The notes under the pieces: generated by a model | Seen by the model: the letters and a program-made list of their open reading frames with translations, nothing else | What the model was told of the DNA's origin: nothing | The model's database searches: none | Program-made: the position numbers and the translations under genes | Assembly: GCA_947038115.1 (NCBI GenBank) | Contig: CAMQVF010000002.1 | Span: 1-63,849 of the forward strand | DNA from: an uncultured Spirochaetia bacterium | GTDB taxonomy: Bacteria; Spirochaetota; Brachyspiria; Brachyspirales; Brachyspiraceae | Length of the DNA: 63,849 bases | Direction: 5' to 3' | Shown: positions 43,660 to 51,930 of the stretch, piece after piece | How the letters are laid out: each line of letters starts with the position of its first letter | Numbering within the stretch: position 1 is the first letter of the stretch

Positions 43660-44631
43660 TTACATATTTTCCGCAAAATGACAAGCTACAAATCTATTAG
43701 GTTTTATTTCTCTAAAATCTGGATTTTCATTATAGCAAATATCTTTAGCAAAGTTACATCTCTCAGCAAATCTACAAGCATTTTTTGGCTCGATAGGGGA
43801 GAAGATTTCACCTTTAATAAATTCAGTTTTTTTCTTTTCGCCTATTTCTGGAATTGGAATAGCCGATATCAATGCCTTTGTATATGGATGATATTGATGT
43901 TTAAATAGCTCATCAGCATCACATTTTTCAACGGTTTCACCCAAATACATGACAACAATATCGTCTGAAATATGCTTTACAACCGACATATCATGTGTTA
44001 CAAAAAGATATGTAAGTTTAAGTTTGTCTTGTAAATCCTGCAAAAGATTAAGTATTTGAGCTTGAACCGACACATCTAAAGCAGATACAGGTTCATCGCA
44101 TACTATAAATTGAGGATTAAGTGATAATGCTCTTGCAATTCCAACACGTTGTCTACGTCCACCATCTAGCTCATTAGGATAAGCATTATATACTCTTGCC
44201 GAAAGCTCAACCATATCCATTAATTCTCTGACTTTCTCTTCTATTTTTTTTCTGCCTATAACTGTTTTATGTATAATTAAAGGCTCTGCAATATTTTTTG
44301 CTATAGACATACGTGGGTCTAGTGAAGAATATGGGTCTTGAAATATTAATTGCATTCTTGAACGCAAATCTCTTAATTTATTACTCGGTAATTTTGTTAT
44401 ATTTACACCATCAAAAATAATTTCACCATCTGTAGGTTCTAATAATCGAAGTATTGTACGTCCTGTTGTACTTTTTCCACAGCCAGATTCGCCGACCATG
44501 CCTAATGTTTTTCCTTCTTCTATTGTGAATGAAACATTATCTACAGCATGAAGATTACCTGTTGGGGTTGAAAAATATTTTTTAAGATTTTTAACTTCCA
44601 ATAAAATTTTATTATCTTTATTTTCAGACAT
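43660..44631 (-). CDS. dppF: Peptide ABC importer ATPase (DppF/OppF type), unusual signature
   Basis: A 323-residue ATPase of a dipeptide/oligopeptide importer. Walker A is GESGCGKSTT and Walker B VCDEPVSALD; the C-terminal CRFAERCNFAKDIC region is the iron-sulfur-like cysteine cluster of this subfamily. The ABC signature is altered: LDGGRRQR at about 155-162 in place of LSGGQRQR. It overlaps the start of the next ATPase gene by one base. Pairs with DppD to form the nucleotide-binding heterodimer. Confidence 0.88.
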   Translation of the reverse strand: MSENKDNKILLEVKNLKKYFSTPTGNLHAVDNVSFTIEEGKTLGMVGESGCGKSTTGRTILRLLEPTDGEIIFDGVNITKLPSNKLRDLRSRMQLIFQDPYSSLDPRMSIAKNIAEPLIIHKTVIGRKKIEEKVRELMDMVELSARVYNAYPNELDGGRRQRVGIARALSLNPQFIVCDEPVSALDVSVQAQILNLLQDLQDKLKLTYLFVTHDMSVVKHISDDIVVMYLGETVEKCDADELFKHQYHPYTKALISAIPIPEIGEKKKTEFIKGEIFSPIEPKNACRFAERCNFAKDICYNENPDFREIKPNRFVACHFAENM

Positions 44632-45635
44632 TATAACACCACCTTATCAATAGCAAAACATGCCACTTTATGTTCATCGCTTCCTTTCATATCAGGTTTT
44701 TTTTCACTACAAATATCTAGTTTCTCACTGCATCTGTCTTGAAAAGAGCAACCGATAGGAAGGTTAGCAGGGTCTGGAATTAACCCGGGTATAGATTTTA
44801 AGCGACGCATTTTTTTATGTAAGTTTGGTATAGCCTCAAATAATCCACGAGTATATGGATGTTTAGAATTTGTAAATATGTCTTTAATATCACCAAATTC
44901 AATTATCTCACCTGCATAAATTATGGCTACTTTATCGCAAACTTGAGCGACAACACCTAAGTCATGAGTTATTAACATTAAAGACATGTCCAGCCGTTTT
45001 CTCAAATCACTTATCATAGAAATTATTTGAGCTTGTATTGTTACATCAAGAGCCGTAGTTGGTTCATCTGCCAAAAGAATTTTAGGAGAACAAGCTAATG
45101 CTATTGCTATTACTACTCTTTGTTTCATTCCGCCAGAAAATTGATGAGGATAGTCATTCATTCTAGTTCTTGGAATACCAACCATCTCTAACATATCGGC
45201 AGCTTTTTCTATAGCAGCTTTTTTATCCAAGTCTTCATGTTCTTCAATAACTTCTGATATTTGTTCGACTACAGTTAGTATCGGGTTTAGTGAAGTCATT
45301 GGGTCTTGAAATATCATAGAGATATGATCCCCTCTAACTTTTCTCATATCTAATTCTGATGATTTTAGTAAGTCTTTGCCATCGTAGAATATAGAACCAT
45401 TTTCTATTTTGCCTGTTTCTTTTGGTAGAAGTCCCATTATCGATAAAGCTAATGTAGTTTTTCCAGCCCCAGTCTCACCTACAATTCCAATACTCTCACC
45501 TTTTGATATTGATAAATTTATGTTATTTACTGCTTTAACAACTTCTTTTTCTGTACGATAATATACGGATAAATTTTCAATAACAAGTTTATCAGTATAT
45601 TTTATATCTTTATTAATTATATCTTTTTTCACCAA
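44631..45635 (-). CDS. dppD: Peptide ABC importer ATPase (DppD/OppD type)
   Basis: A 334-residue ATPase with Walker A GETGAGKTTL, a conventional signature FSGGMKQRV, Walker B LLADEPTTALD and the C-terminal oligopeptide-transporter motif ending GCSFQDRC with cysteines. Unlike its partner it has a normal signature motif. Part of the five-gene importer plus M20 transcript. Confidence 0.93.
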   Translation of the reverse strand: MVKKDIINKDIKYTDKLVIENLSVYYRTEKEVVKAVNNINLSISKGESIGIVGETGAGKTTLALSIMGLLPKETGKIENGSIFYDGKDLLKSSELDMRKVRGDHISMIFQDPMTSLNPILTVVEQISEVIEEHEDLDKKAAIEKAADMLEMVGIPRTRMNDYPHQFSGGMKQRVVIAIALACSPKILLADEPTTALDVTIQAQIISMISDLRKRLDMSLMLITHDLGVVAQVCDKVAIIYAGEIIEFGDIKDIFTNSKHPYTRGLFEAIPNLHKKMRRLKSIPGLIPDPANLPIGCSFQDRCSEKLDICSEKKPDMKGSDEHKVACFAIDKVVL

Positions 45636-45643
45636 AAAACTCC

Positions 45644-46561
45644 TTAACGTCTCAACTTAGGATCTAAAGCATCACGAATACCATCACCCGCCAAATTAAA
45701 TGCCAATATAACTATCATAATAGCAAGCCCCGGTAAAATTAATGTATGAGGTGCTAAAGTTAAATATGGGCGAGATTCAGATAGCATATTACCCCATTCA
45801 GGAGTGGGTGGTTGTATACCAAGTCCTAAAAATGAAAGTGATGTAGCTGATAAAATTGATTGTGCAACACCTAAAGTCGCTTGTATAATTATTGGTGCTA
45901 GGCAGTTTGGTATAACATGAAATAATATTATACGAAAATCATTAGCACCTATAGCTTTTGCAGCTTCTATAAATTCTTGATCTTTTACTGTAAGCACAGA
46001 TGCCCGCACTATTCTTATATATGTAGGTATCGCTGTAATTGCTATTGCTATCAGCAGGTTTTTAAAGCTAGGCCCTAATGCCGCAACAATTGCCAAAGCA
46101 AATAATATATTAGGAATTGCTAAAAGAATATCAGCTAGTCGCATTATAAGAACTTCTATAATACCGCCGTAATATCCAGCGATTGCACCCAAAGTTCCGC
46201 CTATTGCGATAGCGATTGATACTGTAACAAAACCTATTATTATCGATATACGTGTTCCATAAACTATTCGTCCGAGAATATCTCGTCCAAAATTGTCAGC
46301 CCCTAGAATATAAACATGTTCTGATTTTACCAAATTTTCATCTTCTATTATTCCAACCGACATAGGTTTTAAGAATGCATTTGATATATGATTTCTTGTT
46401 ATATCATCATAATCATAAATAACACCCGATAATATCGCAAGTGTGATAAAAAATATTATGATAAAAAGACCAATCACTGCTAATTTATTTCTTCTAAATT
46501 GAATCCAAAAGTCATACATGCCACTTTGTTTTTTATGTTGTATTTTATTATTTGACTGCAT
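45644..46561 (-). CDS. dppC: Peptide ABC importer permease (DppC/OppC type)
   Basis: A 305-residue inner-membrane permease with about six helices, starting with a helix at about 28-50 and the coupling motif region EAAKAIGANDFRIILFHVIPN (the EAA loop that contacts the ATPase). It overlaps the 3' end of dppB by 14 bases, indicating translational coupling. Confidence 0.93.
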   Translation of the reverse strand: MQSNNKIQHKKQSGMYDFWIQFRRNKLAVIGLFIIIFFITLAILSGVIYDYDDITRNHISNAFLKPMSVGIIEDENLVKSEHVYILGADNFGRDILGRIVYGTRISIIIGFVTVSIAIAIGGTLGAIAGYYGGIIEVLIMRLADILLAIPNILFALAIVAALGPSFKNLLIAIAITAIPTYIRIVRASVLTVKDQEFIEAAKAIGANDFRIILFHVIPNCLAPIIIQATLGVAQSILSATSLSFLGLGIQPPTPEWGNMLSESRPYLTLAPHTLILPGLAIMIVILAFNLAGDGIRDALDPKLRR

Positions 46562-47567
46562 TCTTTTTGCTCCATTTGAATAAATTTATAGATTTTCTTT
46601 TTTTGGTATATTGACTTTTAATACGTGGATCTATAAATGCATATATAATATCTACCATTAGATTAACCAAAGCAAACATGAGAGCAACAAATACTACTGA
46701 TGCTAATATTTGAGGTATATCATTTTTTTGAATTGCGTCGACCATTATGCTACCTATACCAGGATATGAAAAAACTGTTTCTGTTAGAACAGCACCTACA
46801 AGTAAATATCCAACCTGAAGTCCTATTACTGTAACAACAGGAATGAGAGCATTACGCATTGCATGCTTTCTTATTACTATTTTCTCGGATATCCCTTTAG
46901 AGCGTGCAGTTCTTATATAATCTTGTTTGATAACTTCAAGCATAGCAGACCGAGTCATTCGAGCTTGCACAGCGGTATTCATAGCACCCAAAGTTATTAT
47001 TGGAAGTATTAAAGATTTCCAATTACTTGGTGTTGCTAATGACGGAAATATACCAAGATTAATAGAAAACACATAAATAAGCATCATCCCAAGCCAAAAA
47101 GCAGGAATAGATATTCCTATAAGTGATGCTATACTTACAAGCATGTCTGTAACAGTATATTGTTTTGTTGCCGAAATTATACCAAATGGAATTGATAATA
47201 CGATGGATAGTATTAATGATCCAAATGCTAATATTAATGTATTTGGAAAACGTTCTAATATGGTTGCAAATACAGGTCTATTTGTAATATATGAGCGTCC
47301 GAAGTCTAAAAATATAAGCCCTTTATAATCGAAAGAATCTCCAGGCCCATCATATCCAAATAAAAAACTCAAATATTGATTAACAAATGGTCTATCTATA
47401 CCCATAGCAGATCGCATTTCTATAACATCTTCGTCTGTAGCTTCTTGAGGAAGTAAAGTTCTCGCAGGGTCGCCTGGGGCTATATATGTTAAAAAGAAAA
47501 CTATAAACGTAACCCCTATCAAGACGGGGACGAGCTGAAGTACTCGCCCTAAAAAGTATCTTATCAT
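46548..47567 (-). CDS. dppB: Peptide ABC importer permease (DppB/OppB type)
   Basis: A 339-residue permease; the N-terminus MIRYFLGRVLQLVPVLIGV and YIAPGDPARTLLP are typical of DppB, and the EAA loop is in RTARSKGISEKIVIRKHAMRN. Six predicted helices. The second gene of the operon, just after the binding protein. Confidence 0.94.
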   Translation of the reverse strand: MIRYFLGRVLQLVPVLIGVTFIVFFLTYIAPGDPARTLLPQEATDEDVIEMRSAMGIDRPFVNQYLSFLFGYDGPGDSFDYKGLIFLDFGRSYITNRPVFATILERFPNTLILAFGSLILSIVLSIPFGIISATKQYTVTDMLVSIASLIGISIPAFWLGMMLIYVFSINLGIFPSLATPSNWKSLILPIITLGAMNTAVQARMTRSAMLEVIKQDYIRTARSKGISEKIVIRKHAMRNALIPVVTVIGLQVGYLLVGAVLTETVFSYPGIGSIMVDAIQKNDIPQILASVVFVALMFALVNLMVDIIYAFIDPRIKSQYTKKRKSINLFKWSKKNAVK

Positions 47568-47599
47568 AAAATTACCTTTTTTATTTTATACTAATATTA

Positions 47600-49333
47600 T
47601 TATTTTTTTACTATATCATCAATCATTAAAGAGCCAGAAGGTGACATCTTTAAATTTTCAATAGTTTTTTGGCTTGCCGCTAAAGGTCTTGCTGCCACTA
47701 AAGGCACACGAGGCATAGCTTTAAGTATTTCTATACTTGCTTTTCTATATGCTTCGTTTCTAGCTTCACCATTTGCTAGCATATTACCACGCTCTATAAA
47801 TGCTTGAGCTTTTTTATCATAATATTTAGTGTCATGTCCTACAGAAGTATCGAAACCATTGTAAGCAACAAAGATATAATAAGAGTCATCTGTGCTAGTA
47901 TCGCCAATGTATAAATCCCAAACATTAGGATCACTAGTCGAACGTCTTGTAATAATTTCAGAGAATGCGACTTGTTGTATAGTTATTAAATCTACACCCA
48001 AAATCTTTTTCACTTGATCTTTTATAATTATAGCTTCTTTTAAGAATAGACTATCAGCTCTAATTGTTAACTTTAGAGAATCTTTCTCTTTTAATTCTGC
48101 TGGTAATGAAGCGAAAATTTCACGTGCTTTTTCAGGATTATAATAACCAGTCTCATCATTTCCTTCTTCAAGTCTAGTGCCTTTAGGGTCAATGATTTTA
48201 CCAAAAGGAAGTGATATAATAAATTGTCTTGTTATTTCACCTTGTTTGTTCATTATATCTATAGAATTATTTATATCGGCAGGATTTATTGCATATATAA
48301 TAGACATTCTAAGTTTAGTTTGGTCGCTAGTAAGGTCATATTCCCCGTCTAAGTCTGGAGTTTTATCAGCATTAACTTGACCAACTTTAGGTGATTTCAT
48401 GTTGAATGATAAATAATGATATCCATAAAAACCTAGAGGAGTTAATATTTTTCCACCTTGACCTTCTATTTCAGATGCATCTAAAGGCATAATTGCTGCC
48501 AATATATCAACTTCTTTTGTTATGAAAGATGTTTTTAATGCAGAAGGGTCTTTGATAGTTTTGAATACCAATTTTTCTACATTTGAATTTGTATTATAAT
48601 CAAAATAATTAGTGAATCTAGTTAAAGTTACAGTATCACCTTGTGCCCATGAATCGAATGAATAAGGGCCTGTTCCCTGTGCCCAAGTTGAACCATAATC
48701 TTTGATAGTGCCATCTGTTTGAGCTTGTTCCATAGTTTCTTTATCTAATATTGATGCACCAACCCAAGTTAATTGATTCACTTGAGAGCCAAATGATGTT
48801 GGTTGATAATATTTAGTTCTTGCTTCGAAAGACTTTAAATCTTTATTTTGAACATTAATATTTTTTGGTAAAGTTCCTGTTCTAAAGCTAAATGTATAGT
48901 TGTCTATTTTTTTTAGATCATACATCATCGCATAAATAGATTTCATTTGTGACTTCTCATGGAAAGCACTTCTTGTGAATGAATAAATTATATCATCTAC
49001 AGTAAGATCATTTCCATTATGAAATTTTACATTTTCTTTTATTTTAATAGTATATTTAGTACCGTTCTCTTCTATTAGAGGCATGTCGATTGCTAAGTCT
49101 GGAGAAACTATTCCTCTCTCTGATAAATCATAAAGTCTATTATATAATGCTAAATTGATATTATGTGTTACGACTTCTGAATACATTGGCGGATCTAAAG
49201 AAATTGGGTCTATTGGAAGACCTATAATAACAGTGTTCTTTTCTTCTAAGCTATTATTTCCATTGTCCGAGCAGCTTGTAATTACAACAGATATTGCGAT
49301 AAATATCAGTGTCGAAAGTAATATTTTCTTCAT
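47600..49333 (-). CDS. dppA: Peptide-binding lipoprotein of the ABC importer
   Basis: A 577-residue periplasmic solute-binding protein of the SBP family 5 (peptide/nickel group). The start at 49333 (ggagg 8 bases upstream) gives signal peptide MKKILLSTLIF and lipobox ITSC at about residue 21; an ATG 15 bases upstream is less likely. Features such as VIGLPIDPISLDPPMYSE and YSFTRSAFHEKSQ, with length over 530, fit oligopeptide binding. It is first in the operon and has its own strong promoter. Confidence 0.9.
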   Translation of the reverse strand: MKKILLSTLIFIAISVVITSCSDNGNNSLEEKNTVIIGLPIDPISLDPPMYSEVVTHNINLALYNRLYDLSERGIVSPDLAIDMPLIEENGTKYTIKIKENVKFHNGNDLTVDDIIYSFTRSAFHEKSQMKSIYAMMYDLKKIDNYTFSFRTGTLPKNINVQNKDLKSFEARTKYYQPTSFGSQVNQLTWVGASILDKETMEQAQTDGTIKDYGSTWAQGTGPYSFDSWAQGDTVTLTRFTNYFDYNTNSNVEKLVFKTIKDPSALKTSFITKEVDILAAIMPLDASEIEGQGGKILTPLGFYGYHYLSFNMKSPKVGQVNADKTPDLDGEYDLTSDQTKLRMSIIYAINPADINNSIDIMNKQGEITRQFIISLPFGKIIDPKGTRLEEGNDETGYYNPEKAREIFASLPAELKEKDSLKLTIRADSLFLKEAIIIKDQVKKILGVDLITIQQVAFSEIITRRSTSDPNVWDLYIGDTSTDDSYYIFVAYNGFDTSVGHDTKYYDKKAQAFIERGNMLANGEARNEAYRKASIEILKAMPRVPLVAARPLAASQKTIENLKMSPSGSLMIDDIVKK

Positions 49334-49386
49334 AAAGAGTGCCTCCAATTAATTTAAGTTATTTTATAGATTACTACATAGCTGTA

Positions 49387-49415
49387 AGTATATTATTTGT
49401 TTTGTTATTTGTCAA
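49387..49415 (-). promoter_or_regulatory. Promoter of the dpp operon (minus strand)
   Basis: TTGACA (49410-49415) and TATACT (49387-49392) with a 17-base spacer, about 50 bases before the dppA start. Confidence 0.75.
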
Positions 49416-49460
49416 TATATATGCTGTATTTGTTATTTTTTTACTCTATATTTATTGCTA

Positions 49461-49489
49461 TTGAAAAATATTATTTTAAGTAATATAAT
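49461..49489 (+). promoter_or_regulatory. Promoter of the DUF1177 gene
   Basis: TTGAAA at 49461-49466 and TATAAT at 49484-49489, spacer 17. Its location rules out the earlier ATG at 49455 as the start of the gene, since transcription would begin after it. It diverges from the dpp promoter, the two -35 boxes being about 45 bases apart. Confidence 0.75.
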
Positions 49490-49523
49490 TAACAAGCATG
49501 AAATTATATTTAGGAGAGTCGAA

Positions 49524-50459
49524 ATGTTGTTAAAACAAGTTATAGAAATTTTTGATATTACAGATAGAGCGAATGCTAGTGGAAATCTTGTCAAAGATTA
49601 TTTCGAAAAATTAGGCGCTAAAGATGTTGTAGTGAGTGAAGTTAAAGGTGCTAAAGGGAAAACCGACTTTGTAAAAATAAGGATTTCTGGAACTAATGGC
49701 AAGTCTAAAGGTGGCACGGCGAAGACATTGGGTATACTTGGGAGACTAGGTGGACTGGGTGCACGTCCAACGATGATAGGTTTTGTTTCTGATGGAGACG
49801 GTGCAGTATCTGCATTGTCGGTTGCAGCAAAATTAGTGGATATGCAAAACAAGGGTGATTTTTTAGAGGGTGATGTTGTTGTATCAACCCATATTTGTCC
49901 AGATGCACCAACTCAACCACATGATCCAGTGCCTTTCATGGGGTCACCTATAACGATGGAGCAATGTAATGCTGAAGAAGTTGATAGTGAATGCGATGCT
50001 ATTTTATCTTGCGATACAACTAAAGGTAATAAAGTAATGAATATCAGAGGTGTTGCAATAACTCCTACAGTAAAAGAAGGTTATATTTTAAAAGTTAGTA
50101 ATGATTTACTTGATATTATGCAAATAACTACAGGCAAACTACCTAATGTTCTTGCGATAACCACTCAAGATATAACTCCTTATGGAAATAAATTACATCA
50201 TATAAATAGCATTTTACAGCCAGCAACAGCAACCGATGCCCCTGTAGTTGGAGTAGCTATTACTGCCGAGAGTACTGTTCCGGGTTGTGCAACTGGTGCT
50301 AGCCATTTTGTAGATATAGAAATGTCTGCGAGATTCATGCTTGAAGTTGCTAAAAATTTTGGACGAGGTACTTGTAGTTTTTATGATGAAGAGGAATTTA
50401 CCGAGATAACTAATAGATATGGTTCTATGAAGCATTTGCAAACTCAAGGAAATAATTAA
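49524..50459 (+). CDS. DUF1177-family protein
   Basis: A 311-residue cytosolic protein beginning MLLKQVIEIFDITDRANASG, with conserved blocks STHICPDAPTQPHDPVPFMGSP, HHINSILQPATATDAPVVG and GCATGASHFVDIEMSARF that mark the DUF1177 family. No biochemical function is established that I know of. The histidines and aspartates in the blocks above could bind a metal. The start at 49524 has aggaga at good spacing and lies downstream of the promoter. Next to the peptide importer, M20 peptidase and amidohydrolase pair, a role in metabolism of an imported peptide-like compound is inferred. Confidence 0.85.
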   Translation: MLLKQVIEIFDITDRANASGNLVKDYFEKLGAKDVVVSEVKGAKGKTDFVKIRISGTNGKSKGGTAKTLGILGRLGGLGARPTMIGFVSDGDGAVSALSVAAKLVDMQNKGDFLEGDVVVSTHICPDAPTQPHDPVPFMGSPITMEQCNAEEVDSECDAILSCDTTKGNKVMNIRGVAITPTVKEGYILKVSNDLLDIMQITTGKLPNVLAITTQDITPYGNKLHHINSILQPATATDAPVVGVAITAESTVPGCATGASHFVDIEMSARFMLEVAKNFGRGTCSFYDEEEFTEITNRYGSMKHLQTQGNN

Positions 50460-50466
50460 TTAATTC

Positions 50467-50499
50467 AAGCCTCATCTATGTATATAAGTGGGGCTTTTT
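50467..50499 (+). terminator. Terminator after the DUF1177 gene
   Basis: A 9-bp stem with aagcctcat and right arm ending in tggggctttttc, nearly the same sequence as the terminator at 39914. Confidence 0.8.
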
Positions 50500-50590
50500 C
50501 ACAATTGGCAATATTTTTTGTTATATATGTAAGTATAGACGCTTTGTAGTTGAAAATTTAAGTATAAATTTTTATATTGATTCAAATTAA

Positions 50591-50618
50591 TTGACATTAT
50601 GTATTAATTTGTTATACT
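50591..50618 (+). promoter_or_regulatory. Promoter of the hutI-hutU unit
   Basis: TTGACA at 50591-50596 and TATACT at 50613-50618, spacer 16; aggagt lies 7-8 bases before the hutI ATG. Confidence 0.75.
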
Positions 50619-50665
50619 GATATTAGAGTTATATAAGTATTTAACGACTTTCATAGGAGTTCTTT

Positions 50666-51901
50666 ATGTATGATTTAGTTATTGATAATATAGGTGTGCT
50701 TGTAACAGCAGAAGGTAATAAACCTTTAAAGGGAAAAGATCAGGGAAAAGTTAGAACATTAGAGAATGCTTCTATTGCTATAAACGGTGAAAAAATTGTA
50801 TCTATAGGTAATAGTGGGGACTTTAAAGAAGCTAAAAAAACTATTGATGCTGAAAAAAAATTAGTGACAGCAGGCTTAGTTGATGCTCATACCCATTTAG
50901 TTTTTGGTGGTTATAGAGAATATGAAGTGCCACTCAAACTTGCTGGTGCAAGCTATTTAGATATATTAAATGCAGGTGGTGGAATACTCTCGACAGTTAA
51001 AAGCACTAGAGAGGCAAGTAAAGAGAGTTTATATAATAAAGCATATAATTTTCTTGATGAGATGATGAAACATGGCACAACCACAGTTGAAGCCAAAAGT
51101 GGATATGGACTTAATTTAGAAACAGAAATAAAACAGCTAGAAATAGCAAAAGAGCTTAACGCAAAACACCCAGCCGATTTAGCATTCACCTTCATGGGTG
51201 CTCATGCAATACCCCCAGAATATAAAGAAAATAAAGAAGAGTTCCTTCGTATAATATGCGAAGAGATGATACCTAAAGTTGCTGAATTAAAATTGGCAGA
51301 CTTCTGTGATATCTTTTGTGAGACAGGAATATTCTCGCCTGAAGAGACAGAGCGTATTCTTACAACTGCAAAAGAACATGGCTTTAGAGTTAAACTGCAT
51401 GCCGATGAAATTAAACCGATTGGTGGTTCTCAATTGGCAGGTAAGATTAAAGCAATTAGTGCAGAACATCTTATCGAAGCTCCAGATGAAGGCATTGAGT
51501 CGATGGCTAAGGGTGGCACAATAGCAGTATTACTTCCTGCGACTTCTTTTAATTTGGGTAAAAACTTTGCTCGTGCTAAAAAGATGATTGAATGCGAAGT
51601 GCCTGTAGCTATTGCGACAGATTTTAACCCAGGTTCTTGCCCAAGTTTTAATATGCAATTTGCAATGACACTAGGATGTTCGAAATATAAAATGACACCT
51701 GAAGAGGTTATAGTGGCTGTTACTTTAAACTCGGCATGTGCTATAGAGAAATCTGAAATTCTTGGAACTTTAGAGACTGGTAAGCAAGCCGATATCATCA
51801 TTTGGGATGCTCCAAATTTGAATTATATTTTTTATAGATTTGGTAATAATCTAGTTGATAGGGTTATAAAAAAAGGAAAACTTGTTGTAGAAAACAAATA
51901 A
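50666..51901 (+). CDS. hutI: Imidazolonepropionase
   Basis: A 411-residue metal-dependent amidohydrolase that opens 4-imidazolone-5-propanoate to N-formimino-L-glutamate, the third step of histidine breakdown. The signature AHTHLVFGGYREYEVPLKLAGASYLDI (metal HxH plus substrate-binding segment) is at about 75-100; AHAIPPEY, KLHADEI and ATDFNPGSCPS carry the remaining metal and catalytic residues. Full length (about 405-420 in the family). hutU follows after 23 bases. Confidence 0.96.
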   Translation: MYDLVIDNIGVLVTAEGNKPLKGKDQGKVRTLENASIAINGEKIVSIGNSGDFKEAKKTIDAEKKLVTAGLVDAHTHLVFGGYREYEVPLKLAGASYLDILNAGGGILSTVKSTREASKESLYNKAYNFLDEMMKHGTTTVEAKSGYGLNLETEIKQLEIAKELNAKHPADLAFTFMGAHAIPPEYKENKEEFLRIICEEMIPKVAELKLADFCDIFCETGIFSPEETERILTTAKEHGFRVKLHADEIKPIGGSQLAGKIKAISAEHLIEAPDEGIESMAKGGTIAVLLPATSFNLGKNFARAKKMIECEVPVAIATDFNPGSCPSFNMQFAMTLGCSKYKMTPEEVIVAVTLNSACAIEKSEILGTLETGKQADIIIWDAPNLNYIFYRFGNNLVDRVIKKGKLVVENK

Positions 51902-51930
51902 TTATATTTTAATAAAAAGGAGATATGTTT

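Noticed and set aside
50666-51901. hutI duplicate of the amidohydrolase pair at 40-42 kb
   Set aside because: The motifs around the metal site (AHTHLVFGGYREYE versus FIDAHSH) and lengths differ clearly; they are distant members of the same superfamily, not recent copies.
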